A stretch of 14,475 nt of DNA from DASYVD01 sp036000545. GTDB lineage: Bacteria; Actinomycetota; UBA4738; CALAEC01. Both the position numbers and the translations under genes were made by a program. How positions within the stretch are numbered: position 1 is the first letter of the stretch; each line of letters begins with the position of its first letter. A model generated the notes under the pieces. It worked only from the letters and a program-made list of their open reading frames with translations. It had not been told where the DNA came from and ran no database searches. Of this stretch, positions 6,092 through 12,123 are shown one piece after another. The stretch is taken from contig DASYVD010000152.1 of the NCBI GenBank assembly GCA_036000545.1, positions 1-14,475 of the forward strand, in the 5' to 3' direction.

Positions 6092-6799
6092 GTGCGCCGC
6101 GCCGCGGTCGTGGCCATCCTGGCCCTGTTCGTGGGCTCGGCCTGCGGCACATCGGGACCCAGCCAGGCCCGGGGCGGCGAACCGATCCGATTCACCACCG
6201 ACGACGGAGTGGAGCTTGCTGGCGAGCTACGTGGGGACGGCGACGTCGGTGTGGTGCTGGCACACATGTTCCCGACCGACCGCTCTTCCTGGGCACCGTT
6301 CGCGACGGCCCTTGCGGACCGGGGGTTCCGGACCCTGGCCTTCGACTTTCGCGGATACGGTGACTCAGAGGGCGAGAAGAACATCCCCGAGATCTGGCGC
6401 GATGTCGTGGCCGCCGCCCGCGCCCTCCGGGAGGATGGGGCGACAAAGGTGGTCCTCGTCGGGGCGAGCATGGGGGGAACCGCCGCCCTGCGCGCCGCCT
6501 CGCTGGAGCCGGTCGACGGTGTGGTCACCCTCTCCGCCCCGTCCACCTTCATGGGGCTGACGGCGCCGCCGGAGACCCTCGCAGGGGTCACCGTGCCCAA
6601 GCTCTTCGTGGCGGCGGATCGGGATGGAACGGCGGCCCAGACCGCCCAGGCGTTCTACGCGCAGTCTCCTCCGCCCAAGCGGGTAGAGGTCGTTTCGGGC
6701 ACCGAGCACGGCACCGACCTGCTGGAGGGACGGCAGAGCGAGCTCGTGCGGCGCTTGGTCACCTCGTTCCTCGAGGCGGTGGAGGAGGATGCCCGTTGA
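6092..6799 (+). CDS. Secreted alpha/beta-hydrolase, probable lipoprotein
   Basis: The GTG start at 6092 has AGGGAG 7 bases upstream. The 235-residue product begins with a signal sequence (RRAAVVAILALFVGSAC) ending in Cys18. The lipobox-like VGSAC is imperfect at -3 but lipid anchoring is likely. The catalytic triad of the alpha/beta-hydrolase fold is visible: nucleophile Ser126 in VGASMGG, acid Asp178 (or Asp176) in VAADRD, and His206 in GTEHGTD. LAFDFRGYGDSEG (83-94) is the usual strand-4/loop region, and AHMFPTDRSSW (57-67) carries the oxyanion loop. It probably acts as an esterase or lipase outside the membrane; the substrate is unknown. The stop overlaps the TTG start of the next gene by 4 bases. 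The frame is open far upstream, but that is shadow of the kinase gene. Confidence 0.87.
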   Translation: MRRAAVVAILALFVGSACGTSGPSQARGGEPIRFTTDDGVELAGELRGDGDVGVVLAHMFPTDRSSWAPFATALADRGFRTLAFDFRGYGDSEGEKNIPEIWRDVVAAARALREDGATKVVLVGASMGGTAALRAASLEPVDGVVTLSAPSTFMGLTAPPETLAGVTVPKLFVAADRDGTAAQTAQAFYAQSPPPKRVEVVSGTEHGTDLLEGRQSELVRRLVTSFLEAVEEDAR

Positions 6800-7656
6800 T
6801 CCGGCCGATCCTGTTCCTCACCGATTACGGGCTCGACGACGAGTTCGTCGGGATGTGCCACGCGGTCATCGCCCGGATCACGCCCGACGCTCGCGTGCTC
6901 GACCTCGCCCACGGCATCCCGCCCCAGGACGTCCTGCAGGCAGCCCTGGTACTCGCCGATGCGACGCCCTACGCACCGGCGGAATCCGTGTATCTGGGGG
7001 TGGTGGACCCAGGGGTGGGGACCGAACGAAGGCCGGTGGTCGTGGAATCGGGGGACGCCTTCCTCGTCGGCCCGGACAACGGCTTGCTGTCGCTGGCCTG
7101 GGACGCCCTGGGTGGTGCGAAGCGGGCGTTCGCCATCGAGTCCGACGATGTGCTCCTTGCCGTGGCGTCGGCCACCTTCCACGGGCGGGACGTGTTCGCG
7201 CCGGCAGCCGCGCGACTGGCCGCCGGGCTAGACCCGGCGGCCGTGGGTCCGGCAGTGGATCCGTCGTCGCTGATTCGCGTTACCGTCCCCATGCCCGAGG
7301 TAGAACCGGGGCGGGTGGTGTGCCGAGTGGTGGCGGTGGACCGGTTCGGCAACGTCCGGCTCGCCGCGGAACCGGACGTCCTGGAGGAGGCGGGGATCGC
7401 CGGGGTTCCCAGGCTGGAGGTTCGGGCCAAGGGCCACCGCAGCCCCGCTCGGGAGGCCAGGACGTTCGCCGATGTCGCCGAGTGGGCTGTGGGCATCGTG
7501 GTGGACTCCTCAGGCCGCCTGGCGCTCGTTCGCAACCTGGAGAGCGCGGCGGAATCGCTGGACCTCGGGCCGGGGGACGAGGTGGAGATCGCTCTTCCCG
7601 GCGTGGGGGGCCCGGGCCGGGTGATCCCCCTGCCGGGCCCGCTCCGCCCCGGGTAG
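6796..7656 (+). CDS. SAM hydrolase / SAM hydroxide adenosyltransferase family (DUF62)
   Basis: The 286-residue protein shows the family's ordered motifs: FLTDYGLDDEFVGMCHAV (7-24), DLAHGIPPQDVLQAALVL (36-53), VYLGVVDPGVGTERRP (65-80), VGPDNGLLSLAW (91-102) and ATFHGRDVFAPAAARLA (126-142). A C-terminal beta domain includes VDRFGNVRL. DUF62 enzymes activate water to split S-adenosylmethionine into adenosine and methionine, using a conserved Asp-Arg-His set; the Asp in VDPGVG, a nearby Arg and His129 fit. It is related to fluorinase and chlorinase, but those special halide-loop features are not evident. The start is TTG at 6796, overlapping the previous stop (TTGA), with GGAGGAGGA a few bases upstream. 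Translation is thus coupled to the hydrolase gene. Confidence 0.92.
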   Translation: MIRPILFLTDYGLDDEFVGMCHAVIARITPDARVLDLAHGIPPQDVLQAALVLADATPYAPAESVYLGVVDPGVGTERRPVVVESGDAFLVGPDNGLLSLAWDALGGAKRAFAIESDDVLLAVASATFHGRDVFAPAAARLAAGLDPAAVGPAVDPSSLIRVTVPMPEVEPGRVVCRVVAVDRFGNVRLAAEPDVLEEAGIAGVPRLEVRAKGHRSPAREARTFADVAEWAVGIVVDSSGRLALVRNLESAAESLDLGPGDEVEIALPGVGGPGRVIPLPGPLRPG

Positions 7657-7659
7657 ACT
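7654..7659 (+). promoter_or_regulatory. Candidate -10 hexamer (TAGACT) for a leaderless GalE2-like transcript
   Basis: TAGACT lies over the stop of the SAM hydrolase gene and 8 bases before the GTG at 7668. That GTG has no Shine-Dalgarno sequence. This is the arrangement expected of a leaderless transcript starting at the GTG, giving the last two genes of the operon an internal promoter. Confidence 0.45.
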
Positions 7660-7667
7660 CCCGCCTC

Positions 7668-8717
7668 GTGGGGCAGCGGATCCTCCTTACGGGCATCCGG
7701 AGCCACCTGGCCGGCGAGTTGGCCCGCCGCCTGGAAGCCGATCCTGACGTCGAGCAGATCGTCGGCATCGATCTGGAGGAACCGGATGCCCGGCTCGAGC
7801 GCACCGAGTTCATCCGTGCCGACATCCGTAACCCTCTGGTGGTCAAGGTCCTCCAGACGACGGAGGTGGACACCCTGGTCCACCTCAACCTCCTGGCCAC
7901 GCCGGGCCGCGCTGGCGGCCGAGGGCGGATGAAAGAGATCAACGTCATCGGGGCCATGCAGCTGTTCGCGGCGTGCCAGCGGGCCGAGCTTCTGCGGAAG
8001 GTCGTGGTCCGGTCCTCCACCGCCGTGTACGGTGCCTCGCCGCACGACCCGGCCATGTTCACGGAAGGGATGACCGCACGAGCCGAGCTGCATGGCTTCG
8101 GTAAGGACGCGCTGGAGGTGGAGGGCTACGCCCGCACCATGACTCGGCGGAGCCCACACATTCGGCTCACCGTGCTCCGGTTCGCCAACTTCATTGGGCC
8201 CCGGATCGATAGCGCGATGACTCGGTATCTCTCTCTGCGGGTGATCCCCACGGCGCTCGGCTACGACCCGCGCCTCCAGCTCGTGCACGAGGACGACGCC
8301 GTGGAGGTACTGGTACGGGCGGTTCGGCAAGATCACCCCGGGACGTTCAACGTGGCCGGCGAGGGGGTCATCACCCTGTCGCAGGCCGTGCGACTGATGG
8401 GGAAGCCTCCCGCGCCGGTGGTGCTTCCCCTGGCGTCGCCCCTCTCCGATCTGCTCCGGCGTCTGGGAGCGGTCGACTTCCCCGCGGACCAGCTCGCGCT
8501 GCTCGTGTACGGGAGGGGCGTCGACACCTCCCGGCTCGCCGAGGAGTTCGCCTGGCGGCCCAGGCATTCGAGCCGCGACGCCCTGCTCGAGTTCGTGGGC
8601 ACCGGGAGGACCCGTGGACCGTTGACCCCGGAGAGGGTGGGAGAGTGGGAGCGACGGATCCGTCAGGTGCTCGGCCGCCGGACCACCTCGGGTGCGAGGG
8701 CGGCATCGGATGGCTGA
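7668..8717 (+). CDS. NAD-dependent epimerase/dehydratase-like SDR (GalE2/Rv0501 type)
   Basis: This 349-residue protein is closest in my reading to mycobacterial Rv0501 (galE2). Shared blocks include FIRADIRNP (48-56), EVDTLVH (66-72), INVIGAMQLFAACQ (91-104), VYGASPHDPAMFTE (120-133), LRFANFIGP (170-178), LQLVHEDDAVE (203-213) and TFNVAGEG (226-233). Two classical SDR features are altered. The N-terminal glycine motif reads TGIRSHLAG instead of TGxxGxxG. The YxxxK catalytic pair is replaced: Lys146 (GFGKD) is preceded four residues earlier by His142. A true UDP-galactose epimerase activity is therefore doubtful. The GTG at 7668 was chosen from the TAGACT hexamer and the position of the first strand. 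The frame is open upstream but that is shadow. It overlaps the acyltransferase start by 8 bases, the same pairing as Rv0501-Rv0502. Confidence 0.85.
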   Translation: MGQRILLTGIRSHLAGELARRLEADPDVEQIVGIDLEEPDARLERTEFIRADIRNPLVVKVLQTTEVDTLVHLNLLATPGRAGGRGRMKEINVIGAMQLFAACQRAELLRKVVVRSSTAVYGASPHDPAMFTEGMTARAELHGFGKDALEVEGYARTMTRRSPHIRLTVLRFANFIGPRIDSAMTRYLSLRVIPTALGYDPRLQLVHEDDAVEVLVRAVRQDHPGTFNVAGEGVITLSQAVRLMGKPPAPVVLPLASPLSDLLRRLGAVDFPADQLALLVYGRGVDTSRLAEEFAWRPRHSSRDALLEFVGTGRTRGPLTPERVGEWERRIRQVLGRRTTSGARAASDG

Positions 8718-9609
8718 GATCGTTCCCCTCCGGAGGCGTCCGGCGCCGCGGCGTCGCGCCCGGGAGGCCCCTGGGCAGGGCGACCTGGTCGGAGAGGCCC
8801 TGGCCTTCCTCCGCCGCCGGCTCACCGGTGACTACGAGGTCGATGAGTTCGGCTTCGATCCCGATCTCACCGGGACCGTTCTGGCGCCGCTGGCCCGGCT
8901 CCTCCACGAGCGGTGGTGGCGGGTCGACTGGGTGGCCATGGAGAACGTTCCCGTCGACGGACCCGCCCTGCTCGTGGCGAACCACGCGGGGACGCTTCCG
9001 TGGGACGCGATCGTGCTCAAGTTCGGCATTCTCGACAGGCATCCGGCCCGCCGACACGTCCGGCTGCTGGCTGCGGACCTCGTCTTCCGTATGCCCTTCG
9101 TTGGCGCTCTGGCCAGGAAGTCGGGCAACACGCTGGCCTGCGACGAGGACGCGTTGCGGTTACTGGGGCGGAATCAGATCCTCGGCGTATTCCCCGAGGG
9201 CTACAAGGGCGTGGGGAAGCCGTGGCGTGAGCGCTACCGGCTCCAGCGCTTCGGGCGGGGCGGGTTCATCGAGCTGGCCCTCCGGGCGAAAGCTCCCATC
9301 GTGCCCGTGGCCATCGTGGGATCGGAGGAGATCTACCCGCTCGTCTCGCGGGCCCGCCCGCTCGCGCGCGTGCTGGGCCTGCCGTACTTCCCGGTCACGC
9401 CGTTCTTCCCGTGGCTCGGGCCATTGGGGATGATCCCCCTGCCATCCAAATGGATCGTGGAGTTCGGTGAGCCCCTCCCTACCGAAGAGTTCCCCGACGA
9501 CGCGTGGCAGGACGGACTGACCGTCCTCGACCTCACCGAGCGGGTGCGCGAGGAGATCCAGGCGATGCTGCGTCGGAACCTGGTCGCCCGGAAGTCGGTG
9601 TTCCGCTAG
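8710..9609 (+). CDS. PlsC-type phospholipid/glycerolipid acyltransferase (Rv0502-like)
   Basis: The 299-residue protein has the lysophospholipid acyltransferase blocks. Block I is VANHAGTLPWDA (89-100), with His92 and Asp99 separated by six residues rather than the usual four. Block III is ILGVFPEGYKGVGKPW (157-172). Block IV is APIVPVAIVGSEEIYP (195-210). Such enzymes move an acyl group from acyl-CoA or acyl-ACP to a glycerolipid at the inner membrane face. The N-terminal 25 residues are Arg/Pro rich. The ATG at 8710 lies 8 bases inside the preceding gene and has GAGGG about 9 bases upstream; an in-frame GTG at 8692 would add six residues. It ends the operon and converges with the RCK gene, with 16 bases between. 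The acceptor lipid is unknown. Confidence 0.9.
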   Translation: MAEIVPLRRRPAPRRRAREAPGQGDLVGEALAFLRRRLTGDYEVDEFGFDPDLTGTVLAPLARLLHERWWRVDWVAMENVPVDGPALLVANHAGTLPWDAIVLKFGILDRHPARRHVRLLAADLVFRMPFVGALARKSGNTLACDEDALRLLGRNQILGVFPEGYKGVGKPWRERYRLQRFGRGGFIELALRAKAPIVPVAIVGSEEIYPLVSRARPLARVLGLPYFPVTPFFPWLGPLGMIPLPSKWIVEFGEPLPTEEFPDDAWQDGLTVLDLTERVREEIQAMLRRNLVARKSVFR

Positions 9610-9625
9610 GTCGGGAGGTTGGAGC

Positions 9626-10366
9626 TCAGCCCGCTTCCCGGCCGCCCTCCACGGGGCGCAGCGTTTCCTTTTCGCCCAGGAGTAGCAAGTGGTCGCCGGC
9701 TCTGAGCCGATGGCCGGCGGGCGGATTGGGGGTCAGCGCGCCGTCCGGATGCCACACCAGGAGTGGAACCGCCCGACCGCATACCTCGCCCACGGGCCTT
9801 CCGGCAAGCTCGGAGCCGTCCTCGACCTGGAGGTCTTCCACGCGGTAGGGATGCGCGCCGACGGGCGCGGAGACGTCTAGGTAGTCGACGACCCTCGGAT
9901 GAAGCGCGAGATGGGCCATGTGGCGGCCACTGGCCGTGTACGGGGAGATCACCCGGTCCGCCCCGGCCAGCTTGAGCTGGTCCTCCGAGTCGGGATCCGC
10001 AGCCCGGGCGACGATGAAGATGCGGGGGTTCAGAGAGCGCGCCGTCAACGTGATGTACACGTTCGTGGCGTCGGAATCGACCGCGCAGATGAGGCCTCGG
10101 GCGCGTTCCACGCCGGCCTCCTGGAGGATGTCCTCTGTGGAAGGATCCCCGATCAGGTATCTGACGCCGTCCTCGATCATCTGCTCCTCGAGACCCTCCT
10201 TCGAGTCGATCACCACGAACGGGATCCCCTCCGCCTCGAGCTCGCGGGCCGCGGTCCGGCCAACGCGTCCGTACGCACAGATGACGAAGTGATCCGACAT
10301 CGAGCTGATCCGCCGTTGCATGCGCCGTCTCCTCCAGTCCTGTCGAACGGCCCGCTCCGCGATCAT
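9626..10366 (-). CDS. RCK/TrkA-N and TrkA-C K+ channel regulatory module, separate from its pore
   Basis: The RCK-N Rossmann fold begins at HFVICAYGRVGRTAA (26-40); the glycine motif is AxGxxG, its first Gly replaced by Ala. The ribose-binding Asp follows at VVIDSKE (51-57), then YLIGDPSTEDIL and GLICAVDSDATNVYI. A TrkA-C domain fills about 163-240 (VEDLQVEDGSELAGRPVGEV to HLLLLGEKE). The family binds NAD(H), nucleotides or Ca2+ and gates K+ flux. The ATG at 10366 overlaps the pore gene's TGA (ATGA) and has no ribosome binding site. Residues 1-22 look like the linker that normally follows the last pore helix in single-chain channels. A second start at 10321 (MQRRISSM) has a strong ribosome binding site and would give a soluble 231-residue form. 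The gene may therefore be the 3' half of a frameshifted Kch-type gene or a true split subunit. Confidence 0.88.
   Translation of the reverse strand: MIAERAVRQDWRRRRMQRRISSMSDHFVICAYGRVGRTAARELEAEGIPFVVIDSKEGLEEQMIEDGVRYLIGDPSTEDILQEAGVERARGLICAVDSDATNVYITLTARSLNPRIFIVARAADPDSEDQLKLAGADRVISPYTASGRHMAHLALHPRVVDYLDVSAPVGAHPYRVEDLQVEDGSELAGRPVGEVCGRAVPLLVWHPDGALTPNPPAGHRLRAGDHLLLLGEKETLRPVEGGREAG
10329..10335 (-). promoter_or_regulatory. Strong internal ribosome binding site for a soluble RCK subunit
   Basis: Reading on the minus strand, GGAGGAG lies 7 bases before the ATG at 10321-10319, the ideal spacing. It is encoded by consecutive AGG and AGA arginine codons, which are uncommon in a genome this GC-rich, suggesting the signal itself is selected. 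Initiation here would start immediately before the RCK fold, analogous to the internal start known for the archaeal channel MthK. Confidence 0.55.
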
Positions 10367-10620
10367 GCAGCGATGAGGGAGATGGTGGCCAGCACCACGG
10401 CCACACCGAGGACCAAGAGCGTGATGGTGAAGACCTTGCCGCTGGAGTCGAGGGGCCGGACCTCCCGGTACCCGACAGTGGTCAGGGTAAGGATGGTCAT
10501 GTAGAGGGCGTCCAGGAACGACCAGCCCTCCAGGAGCATGTACCCGGCCACGCCGTACGCCAGGATCGTCGGAAGCAGCAGGATCGGCCAGCGGAACCGT
10601 TCCAGCCGCGGTCGGGCCAT
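10363..10620 (-). CDS. Two-helix K+ channel pore module with TVGYRE filter
   Basis: This 85-residue protein holds a complete 2TM pore: helix 1 at about 12-30 (PILLLPTILAYGVAGYMLL), a pore helix FLDALYMTILTLT, the filter TTVGYREVRPL (47-57), and helix 2 at about 62-83 (KVFTITLLVLGVAVVLATIS). The filter reads GYR where GYG is canonical. It ends directly after helix 2, just where single-chain channels continue into the RCK linker, and its TGA overlaps the RCK ATG by one base shift (ATGA). Together the two would form a Kch/MthK-like channel. The ATG at 10620 has no ribosome binding site but follows a TACCCT hexamer by 6 bases, suggesting leaderless expression. The pore family is clear; ion selectivity is uncertain because of Arg52. 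Confidence 0.82.
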   Translation of the reverse strand: MARPRLERFRWPILLLPTILAYGVAGYMLLEGWSFLDALYMTILTLTTVGYREVRPLDSSGKVFTITLLVLGVAVVLATISLIAA

Positions 10621-10626
10621 GGGCGA

Positions 10627-10632
10627 AGGGTA
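10627..10632 (-). promoter_or_regulatory. Candidate -10 hexamer (TACCCT) for the K+ channel gene
   Basis: On the minus strand TACCCT, preceded by TGA as in an extended -10, lies 6 bases before the ATG of the pore gene. The gene lacks a Shine-Dalgarno sequence, so a leaderless transcript is likely. Confidence 0.4.
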
Positions 10633-10658
10633 TCAGGGCACTCGCCGGGACAGATCGG

Positions 10659-10793
10659 CTAGGGCGACACGGTGGGGAACGGCGAGGGCGGGGACGTCGG
10701 CTCGGCCCGGAGGAATAGCACCAGTTGCCACACCGCCGCCGCGGCGAGTACGGCGAACAGAACGATGATCGTGATCAGCGTTCCCCGTCGCAC
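10659..10793 (-). CDS. 44-residue single-pass membrane protein
   Basis: From the GTG at 10793 the frame runs 44 codons to TAG at 10661-10659. The product has a basic start (MRRGT), one strongly hydrophobic helix at about 6-28 (LITIIVLFAVLAAAAVWQL and on), and a Pro/Ser/Thr-rich tail (AEPTSPPSPFPTVSP). An N-in orientation follows from the positive-inside rule. AGGA lies 7 bases before the GTG, and a TAGGAT hexamer lies 6 bases before it, so either a leadered or leaderless start is possible. It sits 38 bases upstream of the K+ channel gene and 34 bases downstream of the receiver gene, and could be a small partner of the channel. I recognise no family. A chance open frame is possible, but the clean helix, start and stop favour a real gene. 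Confidence 0.5.
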   Translation of the reverse strand: MRRGTLITIIVLFAVLAAAAVWQLVLFLRAEPTSPPSPFPTVSP

Positions 10794-10799
10794 TCCTGC

Positions 10800-10805
10800 A
10801 TCCTA
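10800..10805 (-). promoter_or_regulatory. Candidate -10 hexamer (TAGGAT) for the small membrane protein gene
   Basis: TAGGAT on the minus strand lies 6 bases before the GTG at 10793, in the 34-base gap after the receiver gene. It matches the TANNNT-to-start spacing seen at the other leaderless candidates here. Confidence 0.3.
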
Positions 10806-10827
10806 CCGGGGACGGAGGGGGACCAAG

Positions 10828-11232
10828 CTAGGACTGCCCGGTGCTCGACGGTTCGCCCTCGCCCCGAATGTCCATGGCCAGGGCGCTGATCTCCGTGGCC
10901 AGGGCCTCGACACCGGATCGTTTGGCGACGCACGCAGACACGCCCGCTTCCCGGGCTCGCGCGCGCAGCTTCTCGTCGAGGTAGGCGGAGTACAGGATCA
11001 CCGTCTGGTCGGGCCGCTCGGCTCGGATGAGTCGCGTCGCCTCCAGGCCGTCGGTCCCCGGCATCTTGTAGTCCATCACCACGATGTCGGGCTCGGCTCG
11101 GCGAGCCTCCTCGACCGCCTCCGCTCCGTCGGCGGCCTGGGCCGCCACGTCGAACCCGTGCATGCTCAGGATCTCGACCAGCATCCGCCGGACATGGTCG
11201 GTGTCGTCGACGACCAGGAGGCGCACGGTCAC
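10828..11232 (-). CDS. Stand-alone response regulator receiver (CheY-like)
   Basis: The 134-residue protein is a single receiver domain with all key residues: acidic pair Asp9/Asp10 (LLVVDDTD), phospho-acceptor Asp54 (IVVMDYKMPGTDG), Ser82 (ILYSAY) and Lys104 (CVAKRSG). No output domain follows; the last 20 residues are a polar tail. The GTG at 11232 overlaps the TIM-barrel gene's TGA (GTGA) and has GGAGG 7 bases upstream. Another GTG two codons later is possible. Its signal would pass by protein contact, from a histidine kinase that is not encoded in this window. Coupling to the isomerase gene is by operon only; a functional link is unproven. Confidence 0.93.
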   Translation of the reverse strand: MTVRLLVVDDTDHVRRMLVEILSMHGFDVAAQAADGAEAVEEARRAEPDIVVMDYKMPGTDGLEATRLIRAERPDQTVILYSAYLDEKLRARAREAGVSACVAKRSGVEALATEISALAMDIRGEGEPSSTGQS

Positions 11233-12026
11233 GCCGCCGCCTCCAGCCGCTCCTGGCAGAACTCTCTGTTCCGCACCAACACGTCCTTCAGCGCCGCCTC
11301 GTCTTCGAGGTAGGGACGCAGGTCCAACTCGAGGGAGACCGTACCGGGGAATCCGTCCCCGGCAAGCGTTTCCAACAGCTCGGCGATCGGCAGAACCCCC
11401 TGCTCGACGGGGAGGTGGGAGTCCCACCCCTTGCCTGCGTTATTCGACACGTGGAAGTGGACCACCTTCGTCCGATACCGCGCGTAGGCCTCCATCAGGT
11501 CGATCCCGGACACGGCGAGGTGACTCGTGTCGATGACCAGGTTGGGGAACCGATCCAGGTCTTCGAAGTCCTGGGCGACGTGGAAGCGCAGCCCTACGTC
11601 CCCTCGGATCCGCAGCGGGAACATGTTCTCCACGGCGATGGTGACCCCTGAATGGACCGAGTACTCGGCCAGGCTGGTGGTCACCCACCGACGGTACCCG
11701 AGCTGCCAGCGGTACGGTGGGTGAACCACTACCAGGCCGATGCCCGCCCGCCGGGCGACCTGCGTGGCCCGGTAGATCTTCCCGACCGGCTCCGTCCCCC
11801 ACACGCGCCGGGTCAGGAGGAGGAACGGGGCGTGGAGGGCCTCGATGGACAGGCCGAACTCGTCCGCCAGCCGCGGGAGCGTCCGGCCGTCCTGGGTTGC
11901 CGGGTCCGCGGTGACCATGACTTCCACCGCGTCGAACCCGGTCTCCCGGGCGAGCCGGAATGCCTCTCGCAGGGGAAGGCGGAAGAACGGAGCCGTGGAG
12001 AGAAGGAGCTTGGGCGTTGCCCTCAA
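11229..12026 (-). CDS. Sugar phosphate isomerase/epimerase-like TIM barrel (AP-endonuclease 2 family fold, Rv0498-like)
   Basis: This 265-residue protein has the ordered metal-site strands of the xylose-isomerase-like TIM barrel: GFDAVEVMV (30-38), LSIEALHAPF, GLVVVHPPYR, VTIAVENMF (Glu ligand), LVIDTSHLAVSG (Asp/His), VVHFHVSNN, and SLELDLRPY near the end. Such proteins bind one or two divalent metals and act on sugars, inositols or, in the endonuclease IV branch, DNA; the substrate here is unknown. Mycobacteria carry a similar gene (Rv0498) near bS22 and GalE2. The start is TTG at 12026 with GCAGGAGG 5-6 bases upstream; a TACAAT hexamer lies just beyond. The stop overlaps the receiver start by 4 bases. 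Confidence 0.87.
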   Translation of the reverse strand: MRATPKLLLSTAPFFRLPLREAFRLARETGFDAVEVMVTADPATQDGRTLPRLADEFGLSIEALHAPFLLLTRRVWGTEPVGKIYRATQVARRAGIGLVVVHPPYRWQLGYRRWVTTSLAEYSVHSGVTIAVENMFPLRIRGDVGLRFHVAQDFEDLDRFPNLVIDTSHLAVSGIDLMEAYARYRTKVVHFHVSNNAGKGWDSHLPVEQGVLPIAELLETLAGDGFPGTVSLELDLRPYLEDEAALKDVLVRNREFCQERLEAAA

Positions 12027-12047
12027 ACGTGCCTCCTGCGTGAGGGC

Positions 12048-12078
12048 ATTGTACGGGACGCCGCGAAGCCGATTCCAA
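12048..12078 (-). promoter_or_regulatory. Candidate promoter of the TIM-barrel/receiver operon
   Basis: On the minus strand TTGGAA (12078-12073) and TACAAT (12053-12048) are separated by 19 bases. Transcription would begin near 12041, leaving a short leader that contains the GCAGGAGG ribosome binding site of the TTG-started gene. Confidence 0.5.
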
Positions 12079-12110
12079 GGTCATCGCAGGTCGCCCGGGC
12101 CGGCGGTCGG

Positions 12111-12116
12111 TATCCT
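12111..12116 (+). promoter_or_regulatory. Candidate -10 hexamer (TATCCT) for a leaderless acyl-CoA synthetase transcript
   Basis: TATCCT ends 7 bases before the GTG at 12124, which has no Shine-Dalgarno sequence. The spacing puts the transcription start at or beside the GTG. It lies in the 97-base divergent gap shared with the TIM-barrel promoter. Confidence 0.5.
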
Positions 12117-12123
12117 TCGCCTG

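Noticed and set aside
6789..7667. Upstream extension of the GalE2-like frame through the SAM hydrolase gene
   Set aside because: The translation has no domain features and is a GC-rich shadow; the Rossmann fold begins just after 7668.
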